Assembly (NCBI GenBank): GCA_030614305.1
Contig: JAUWKH010000027.1
Span: forward strand, 1-11,131
Source of the DNA: Bacteroidota bacterium
GTDB lineage: Bacteria > Bacteroidota > Bacteroidia > Bacteroidales > JADFUO01
Reading direction: 5' to 3'
Length of the DNA: 11,131 nt
Part shown: positions 6,744 to 11,131 of the stretch, in pieces
How the letters are laid out: each line of letters begins with the position of its first letter
How positions within the stretch are numbered: the stretch's first letter is position 1
The notes under the pieces: model-generated
The model's input: the letters and a program-made list of their open reading frames with translations, nothing else
The model's database searches: none
Told to the model about the DNA's origin: nothing
Position numbers and translations under genes: made by a program

Positions 6744-6751
6744 AAATTTGT
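6744..6751 (+). promoter_or_regulatory. Possible -7 element before the carboxyltransferase gene
   Basis: TAAATTTG matches the Bacteroidota -7 consensus TAnnTTTG in the 159-base gap after lutB. I find no TTTG at the proper distance upstream; the nearest, at 6703-6706, is about 37 bases away. The gap is large enough for this gene to have its own promoter. Transcription from here would begin near 6758, which suits a start at 6806 better than one at 6770. Confidence 0.25.
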
Positions 6752-6769
6752 TTTAGTTCTTTAAATTTA

Positions 6770-8680
6770 TTGGATTTAATAAATAGTAATTATTTATCAA
6801 TCAATATGAAAAAAGACGGCCATCCACTTAAAAGAAACTACAAAGAACGTTATGATTTAACAAGACACCCGGAAAGAATAAGAAGTTCGGATGTTATTGA
6901 GGGAGTCTTTGAAAATATAGCTTATTATAAATCACCGGATCCATCACTTATTGCAGCCAAAGGAACGATTGATGGAATAGAATGTATTGTACTTGGTCAG
7001 GAGAAAAGAAGAAAAGGAAAAGAAAGCAAGGCAACAGGAATGTTGAACTCAAAAGGCTTTGGATTTGCCCTTGATATGTTAGATGAAGCAGAAAAAAATA
7101 ATATTCCAGTGGTTTCATTTATCGACACATTTGGAGGAGATACTTCGATGGAGTCGGAGCTTGGCGGGCAATCTTTTTTAATTTCCGATTGTATTAGCAG
7201 ATTTTGTTCCATAGAAACCCCAACTGTTTCTTACGTTATAGGTGAGGGTGGCAGTGGCGGTGCCTTAGCCTTACAGGTTGCTGATAAAAGTTACATGTTT
7301 GAAAATGCACTTTATTCTGTTATTGCCCCTGAAAGTTGTAGCCGAATCATATTTCATAAAAGATTAGCTGCAGGAGAAAATATTGAAGATACCGTAAAAG
7401 ACGCCTTAGAGGTATTACGCCCTGGAGCAGAACATATAAAGGAGATAGGGATGATTGATGGTATTCTACCCGAACCGATAGCTGGAGCACAGACTAATTA
7501 TAAATTTACAATAAAAATAATAAAAAAATCTTTAATTGAGAACCTGAATGAATGGGTACAAAATAATAAAAAAGGTAAGAAGGTTGTACAAAAGAAAGTT
7601 ATAAATAAAATATTGAAAGAGAGAAGAAAAAAGGTTTTGAATTATGGAAGGTTTTATAATAAATTAGACAAACTGGCAAAAAGAATAACAAAAAGAATAA
7701 TACCGGAAAATATTAATACTGTTGATATTGAGCGGGAAGATTTTCATACGCAGGTATTAATAAGAGCACACATGGAAAAAGAGGGTATTGATGATACGGA
7801 ATTGTTCAAGTGTGAAAAAGAATGGGATAAAGAGAAAAATATATTTAAAGTTGCCGGTGGTTGTGGTTTTGTATCTCTAAAAAAATATATAGATAATTTT
7901 TATGCATGTCCCAAGTGTGGAAAAGGTGAATATCTTTGTATTGAAGAGCAAATAGAGAAGATTTGTGATAGCAATACATTTCATGAAATGGAAAGTGATT
8001 TGACGATTACAAAATTAGATGGAAGCAGAAGATATAATTTTGGCGCATATAAAAAATTATTAAAAAAAATGGAAGGAAAAACCTTTTCTAAAGAAGGTTT
8101 GGTAACGGGAAAAGCGAAGATTAATGGAAAGAATATTGTTTTGGTAATATCTGATATAAAATATATTGGTGGGTCTTTTGGTGCTGTTTTTGGCGAAAAG
8201 TTTAAAAGAGCCATTGATTATGCTGTAAAAAATAAATATCCTTTTATCTCTGTATGTTCTTCAGGTGGTGCAAGAATGAATGAAGGCCCCATGGCTCTGG
8301 CGCAGATGGCAAAAATGAATATGTCTTTATTAGATCTGAAAAGAGAAGGAATACTATATTTATCTGTTATTACAGGACCTACTACAGGAGGGGCTTATGC
8401 AAGCTATGTAACCCAGGGAGATATTATGATTGGCGAGAAAGGAAGTTTGGTTGAATTTGCCGGTCCAAGAGTAGTTATAGGAGCAGGTTTTGATGTTGAC
8501 AGGGAAGTTGTTTGTACGGATAAACTTTATGAAACAAAAAAAATACAACATTTGGTTAACAGAAAAGATTTAAAAGATATATTGTCTTATTATGTAGATA
8601 TTTATTATACTATAAAATTTCCTGACAAAAGAAAGAGTAAAAGCAGAATCAGGGATTTTAGGAGTATAACAATGAATTAA
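6770..8680 (+). CDS. Acetyl-CoA carboxylase carboxyltransferase, fused alpha-beta
   Basis: A 636-residue chain joins two crotonase-fold carboxyltransferase halves. Residues 25-260 match the alpha subunit AccA: RYDLTRHPERIRSSDVIE, LGQEKRRKGKE (75-85), VSFIDTFGGDTSMESELGGQS (115-135), the oxyanion GEGGSGGALAL (158-168), YSVIAPESC (182-190) and IDGILPEPIAGA (229-240). A Lys-rich linker follows. C348, C365, C380 and C383 (CPKCGKGE) may form a degenerate zinc ribbon. Residues 410-610 match AccD: YIGGSFGAVFGEK, SSGGARMNEG (497-506), GPTTGGAYASY (536-546) and VEFAGPRVVIGAG. The reaction would move carboxyl from biotin to acetyl-CoA, giving malonyl-CoA for fatty acids. Biotin carboxylase and BCCP are not in the window. 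Separate accA and accD genes are usual in this phylum, so the fusion is odd. The true start may be Met13 (6806). Confidence 0.88.
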   Translation: MDLINSNYLSINMKKDGHPLKRNYKERYDLTRHPERIRSSDVIEGVFENIAYYKSPDPSLIAAKGTIDGIECIVLGQEKRRKGKESKATGMLNSKGFGFALDMLDEAEKNNIPVVSFIDTFGGDTSMESELGGQSFLISDCISRFCSIETPTVSYVIGEGGSGGALALQVADKSYMFENALYSVIAPESCSRIIFHKRLAAGENIEDTVKDALEVLRPGAEHIKEIGMIDGILPEPIAGAQTNYKFTIKIIKKSLIENLNEWVQNNKKGKKVVQKKVINKILKERRKKVLNYGRFYNKLDKLAKRITKRIIPENINTVDIEREDFHTQVLIRAHMEKEGIDDTELFKCEKEWDKEKNIFKVAGGCGFVSLKKYIDNFYACPKCGKGEYLCIEEQIEKICDSNTFHEMESDLTITKLDGSRRYNFGAYKKLLKKMEGKTFSKEGLVTGKAKINGKNIVLVISDIKYIGGSFGAVFGEKFKRAIDYAVKNKYPFISVCSSGGARMNEGPMALAQMAKMNMSLLDLKREGILYLSVITGPTTGGAYASYVTQGDIMIGEKGSLVEFAGPRVVIGAGFDVDREVVCTDKLYETKKIQHLVNRKDLKDILSYYVDIYYTIKFPDKRKSKSRIRDFRSITMN

Positions 8681-8745
8681 AAAATAATCATCTTTAGCTA
8701 TATAAATGAACATTTAATCTATCTATATTAAAATATTCATAAAAA

Positions 8746-8751
8746 AAGGAG
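8746..8751 (+). promoter_or_regulatory. Strong Shine-Dalgarno sequence
   Basis: AAGGAG lies 5 bases before the ATG at 8757. This is nearly ideal spacing and the only textbook ribosome binding site I see in the window. It fixes the start of the short frame at 8757-8933. Confidence 0.75.
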
Positions 8752-8756
8752 TTAAA

Positions 8757-8933
8757 ATGAAAAAATCAAACGTTAACACTAATCAAAATCCGTACAATAT
8801 TTGTACATGGGATGACAATTCAGATTGTGATAACTGCAAGGACAATAATCTTTTGTTCTGTAAGTTAGACAAAAAGTTACAGAATGCATTCACGATACGG
8901 ACACATTGCCCTTCTTGGGATGATTGGTATTGA
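8757..8933 (+). pseudogene. N-terminal remnant of a cysteine-rich membrane protein
   Basis: A 58-residue frame begins at an ATG with an excellent ribosome binding site and contains NICTWDDNSDCDNCKDNNLL followed by FCKLDKKLQNAF. That C-x7-C-x2-C-x7-C pattern (C16, C24, C27, C35) is the opening I recall from a family of about 200-residue cysteine-rich multi-pass membrane proteins found in anaerobes. After KLQNAF the expected hydrophobic segments do not follow. The frame runs into THCPSWDDWY and stops inside sequence that codes, in another frame, for the C-terminal end of the same family. I read this as a gene broken by an internal deletion that also shifted the frame. A real 58-residue Cys-rich peptide cannot be excluded, because the start region is intact. 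Confidence 0.5.
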
Positions 8934-9114
8934 GCTTGCTCTTATTTTTTCAATGATGGCCTTCAATTTTTGCCTTTCCATATATGTGTGTCGTAAATGT
9001 GTAAATTTCTCTTGCCCGTTAAACAGGGTTGAAAAGCCATTGGTAGATGAGTATTTGAAGAAAAATCCAATAATGAGGGGAGCCTGGGAAAAGTCAGGAT
9101 ATAAGCTGGGATAG
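8884..9114 (+). pseudogene. C-terminal remnant of the same cysteine-rich membrane protein
   Basis: This 76-residue frame is in the +1 phase relative to the preceding one and overlaps it by 50 bases. From residue 10 or so it reads LLGMIGIELALIFSMMAF (a membrane helix) and then CRKCVNFSCPLNRVEKPLVD, EYLKKNPIMRGAWEKSGYKLG, which is the complete C-terminal end I recall for this family (CxxCVNFSCPLNRV...VDEYL..NP.MR.AWE.SGY). The first residues MHSRYGHIA do not look like the family, so the ATG is probably incidental and there is no ribosome binding site. Together the two pieces span 357 bases, well under a full-length gene, and the middle membrane and Cys/His part is missing. The function of the intact family is unknown to me. 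Confidence 0.6.
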
Positions 9115-9185
9115 AAACCAAATCAATTGATAATTGAAATACCGGTGCGGGAGTAAAAGTTACTCTCTATGTGCCAAAAATATCG

Positions 9186-9701
9186 TCAAATTTTCTTAAA
9201 ATTATAAAACAGATATTGACATAAAATGACCAATATCAATGTGAAAGCAGTGCTTATGGTTACCTTGTAAAGGGTAGAAAAAAATTCGCTAAAGCGGAAA
9301 ACTTCTATGTAAAACAAAACCAAATGATGTAAAAGAATAAGAATTAATGAATAGGCAAAAAACCACCTGAAACCCAAATCCTTAATGCAGGGCCTGATGC
9401 CGGGCTCAAAATCCTGTTTGGGAGATAACAAATATATTACAGAGGGACGGCAGAATGCCATAAAAACTGATGCCGCCGCATTCATACCAATAGTTTTTGT
9501 AAAAATATCCACACCAAAACCAAGGAAAAATGCTAAAATTAGTAATAACCATTTTGGCGTTTCAAAAGGTAATAGCAAAATAAACAAAATATATAAATAC
9601 GGATTAACATAACCACTGAACTGAATATTGTTCAAAACCAAAACCTGAAACAAAATCAGCAAAACAAAAAGTAAAGTATATTTAAGATAAATATTACTCA
9701 T
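9186..9701 (-). CDS. mreD: Rod shape-determining protein MreD
   Basis: MreD is a polytopic inner-membrane protein of the elongasome, which couples MreB filaments to lateral peptidoglycan synthesis. The 171-residue length is normal. Hydrophobic segments lie near 6-25, 33-46, 51-64, 75-90, 113-133 and 146-166. The most telling stretch is GFGVDIFTKTIGMNAAASVF with MAFCRP after it (61-86), which matches the conserved G-x-x-x-D-x-F-x-x-x-x-G-x-x-A-A region and RP of Bacteroidota MreD. Its ATG (9701-9699) lies within the end of mreC, an 8-base overlap that implies translational coupling. It is the last gene of its strand group: the plus-strand remnant at 8884-9114 converges on it, 71 bases away. 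The PBP2 and RodA genes that often follow are not here. Confidence 0.9.
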   Translation of the reverse strand: MSNIYLKYTLLFVLLILFQVLVLNNIQFSGYVNPYLYILFILLLPFETPKWLLLILAFFLGFGVDIFTKTIGMNAAASVFMAFCRPSVIYLLSPKQDFEPGIRPCIKDLGFRWFFAYSLILILLHHLVLFYIEVFRFSEFFSTLYKVTISTAFTLILVILCQYLFYNFKKI

Positions 9702-10509
9702 ATTCTATAACTTCCTCTAAATTTAATTGTTCATCTTTCATAATGTTATCTATAATATAAACATAATGTAAGTTGTTAAAATCAGTTGAAAAGTCAATTA
9801 AAGCATTGTTCATGCTTTCTCCCTTTTCAGTTAAATAATTTTTTACAGTACCAATTAAAATTCCTTCGGGAAAGATAAAAGAATGACCGCTTGTAATAAT
9901 AGTATCACCGTAATGTATATATATTTGTGTGGGGATATCCTCAATAGTACCGATTTTATAATCAATATTGTTCCATACAACATTAACCAACTGGTTGTTC
10001 TTTTTGATTTTTGCACTGATTTTAGAATTCTCATGAAGCACAGACATTACAGAACAAAAATTTACAGAGGCACTGGTAACTATGCCGACAATGCCATTTG
10101 AGCAAATAACACCCATATCGGCTTTAATTCCATGTTTTGTGCCTTTGTTGAGCATCATATAATTGTTTCTTTTATTTGTAGAGTTGTTTATTACTTTAGC
10201 ACTGATAAATTTATAAAGAGTATCTTTATAACAAAAGGTTGTATCTGTTCTAAGAAAAGATTTTTCCGATAAAGAATGTAGCCGGGCATTCTCTTCTGCC
10301 AATTCATTGTTAACATATTTAAGTGAAAAATACTCAAAAGCAGTATTATATGTATTTAATATTGAGCCAGTCAAATGATTAGTGGAATTTAATATCACAG
10401 AATTTTGATAGTTGTTGTTATTAATAATGAGTAAAAATGCGAATACTTCAAGCAGGATAAATAACAAGATAAAATAATGTTTCAGCAGAAATGCAAGCAG
10501 GTGTCGCAT
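9694..10509 (-). CDS. mreC: Cell shape-determining protein MreC
   Basis: MreC is a bitopic protein whose periplasmic domain self-assembles and binds PBP2 and other elongasome parts. The 271-residue length is typical of Bacteroidota members. A short cytoplasmic start is followed by one membrane helix (about 11-30), then a helical, probably coiled-coil segment (about 58-85, EYFSLKYVNNELAEENARLHSL) and the two-part beta domain. Conserved stretches are SAKVINNSTNKRNNYMMLNK (103-122), GTKHGIKADMGVICSNGIVG (123-142) and GDTIITSGHSFIFPEGILIG (201-220). The last eight bases overlap mreD and the start lies 12 bases after the mreB stop, so the three genes form one operon running right to left. There is no Shine-Dalgarno sequence. 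Confidence 0.93.
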   Translation of the reverse strand: MRHLLAFLLKHYFILLFILLEVFAFLLIINNNNYQNSVILNSTNHLTGSILNTYNTAFEYFSLKYVNNELAEENARLHSLSEKSFLRTDTTFCYKDTLYKFISAKVINNSTNKRNNYMMLNKGTKHGIKADMGVICSNGIVGIVTSASVNFCSVMSVLHENSKISAKIKKNNQLVNVVWNNIDYKIGTIEDIPTQIYIHYGDTIITSGHSFIFPEGILIGTVKNYLTEKGESMNNALIDFSTDFNNLHYVYIIDNIMKDEQLNLEEVIEYE

Positions 10510-10521
10510 AAAAATTATTAT

Positions 10522-11131
10522 CTATTTTATTAAGAAAGTAAATTTGTCAAAATTCTTAAGGGCAATTCCTGTCCCACGTGCAACAGCTCTTAACGGGTCT
10601 TCGGCAAGGTGGACAGGTAATTTAGTTTTTAGGTGGATTCTTTGTTCAAGACCGCGCAACAATGAACTTCCACCTGCAAGGTAAATTCCGGTTCTGTAAA
10701 TATCAGCAGATAGCTCGGGTGGAGTCATTTCAAGGGCGTTTAAAATTGCTGCTTCAATTTTAGATATGGATTTATCCAGTGCGTGTGAGATTTCAGCATA
10801 ATTCACAATTATTTCTTTAGGTATTCCGGTTAACATATCTCTTCCGTGAACAGCATAATCATCCGGTGGATTATCAATATCTGTCATTGCAGCACCAACT
10901 TCAATTTTGATCCTTTCTGCTGTTCGTTCCCCGATATGGATATTGTGTTGCTTTCTCATGTATTCAATAATATCGGAAGTAAAATCATCACCTGCAATTC
11001 GAATGGATTTGTTGTTAACAATTCCGCCAAGGGCAATTACAGCAATCTCACAAGTACCACCTCCAATGTCAATAACCATGTTTCCGGTTGGTTCCAGAAC
11101 ATCAATTCCTATACCAATTGCTGCTGCCATA
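10522..11131 (-). CDS. mreB: Rod shape-determining protein MreB (C-terminal part)
   Basis: About 203 codons of the 3' end are present; the gene continues beyond base 11131, so the ATG at 11130-11128 is internal. MreB is the bacterial actin that polymerises under the membrane and orients cell-wall synthesis. Visible actin-fold motifs, numbered from that internal Met, are the phosphate-2 loop VIDIGGGTCEIAVIALGGIV (19-38), IRIAGDDFTSDIIEYMRKQH (39-58), the IGERTAERIKIEVGAA helix (63-78) and the adenosine loop GIYLAGGSSLLRGLEQRI (148-165). Residues normally found at these sites are intact. The tail after the ARGTGIAL motif is short (ten residues, KNFDKFTFLI plus K). It is the first visible gene of the mreB-mreC-mreD operon, with mreC starting 12 bases after its stop. 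Confidence 0.97.
   Translation of the reverse strand, partial: MAAAIGIGIDVLEPTGNMVIDIGGGTCEIAVIALGGIVNNKSIRIAGDDFTSDIIEYMRKQHNIHIGERTAERIKIEVGAAMTDIDNPPDDYAVHGRDMLTGIPKEIIVNYAEISHALDKSISKIEAAILNALEMTPPELSADIYRTGIYLAGGSSLLRGLEQRIHLKTKLPVHLAEDPLRAVARGTGIALKNFDKFTFLIK

Noticed and set aside
6611..6769. Rho-independent terminator between lutB and the carboxyltransferase gene
   Set aside because: There are T-runs, but no G/C-containing hairpin precedes them.
9123..9137. Hairpin tcaatt-gat-aattga as a terminator in the convergent gap
   Set aside because: Only a 6-bp stem, nearly all A/T, and no following T-run on either strand.
9385..9612. 75-residue open frame antisense to mreD
   Set aside because: mreD has conserved motifs, membrane helices and overlap with mreC; the reverse frame shows none of these.
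1..11131. tRNA, rRNA, CRISPR array, transposase or defence system
   Set aside because: No cloverleaf, rRNA core sequence, regular direct-repeat array, or transposase or nuclease motif was found on reading both strands.

Overview
The window looks like chromosomal DNA from an AT-rich member of the Bacteroidota, probably an uncultured Bacteroidales/Marinilabiliales-type lineage. The evidence is the Bacteroidota-type MreB-MreC-MreD set, the two lipoproteins with SC lipoboxes and family-typical sequence, the secreted MORN-repeat protein, a CCCTGA..GAAGGG dispersed palindrome, the near absence of Shine-Dalgarno sequences, and a TAnnTTTG-type promoter candidate. This is inference from protein resemblance by eye; no search was run.

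Layout. Left block (minus strand, 1-4241): the first 14 codons of a probable PepSY-type membrane protein leave the window at base 1. Behind it lie a structured REP-like element (90-176), a short unexplained open frame (211-411), an OB-fold lipoprotein with a CxH motif (384-1001), a 508-residue exported MORN-repeat protein (1043-2569), a dispersed palindrome (2642-2661), a second lipoprotein (2670-3212) and quinolinate synthase NadA (3264-4241). Centre (4242-4761): a 520-base divergent spacer of only about 9% G+C by hand count. It carries a perfect 14-bp inverted repeat next to a candidate promoter. Right block (plus strand, 4762-9114): RpiB, an orphan LutB-type LUD iron-sulfur protein, a single-chain AccA-AccD carboxyltransferase fusion, and the remains of a cysteine-rich membrane protein that has lost its middle. 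Right end (minus strand, 9186-11131): mreD, mreC and the C-terminal part of mreB, running in from beyond the window.

The genes fall into separate jobs rather than one pathway. MreBCD is the rod-shape/elongation scaffold. NadA feeds NAD synthesis. RpiB serves the pentose phosphate pathway. The carboxyltransferase fusion would make malonyl-CoA (or a related carboxylated acyl-CoA) if paired with a biotin carboxylase and carrier encoded elsewhere. The lipoprotein-PepSY pair at the left edge may be a metal- or heme-related envelope module.

I see no mobile element with a transposase, no CRISPR array, no tRNA or rRNA, and no convincing defence system. The most unusual items are the alpha-beta carboxyltransferase fusion, the internally deleted cysteine-rich gene with its uncharacteristically strong ribosome binding site, the palindrome overlapping the rpiB promoter candidate, and the Y-shaped repeat upstream of the PepSY gene.
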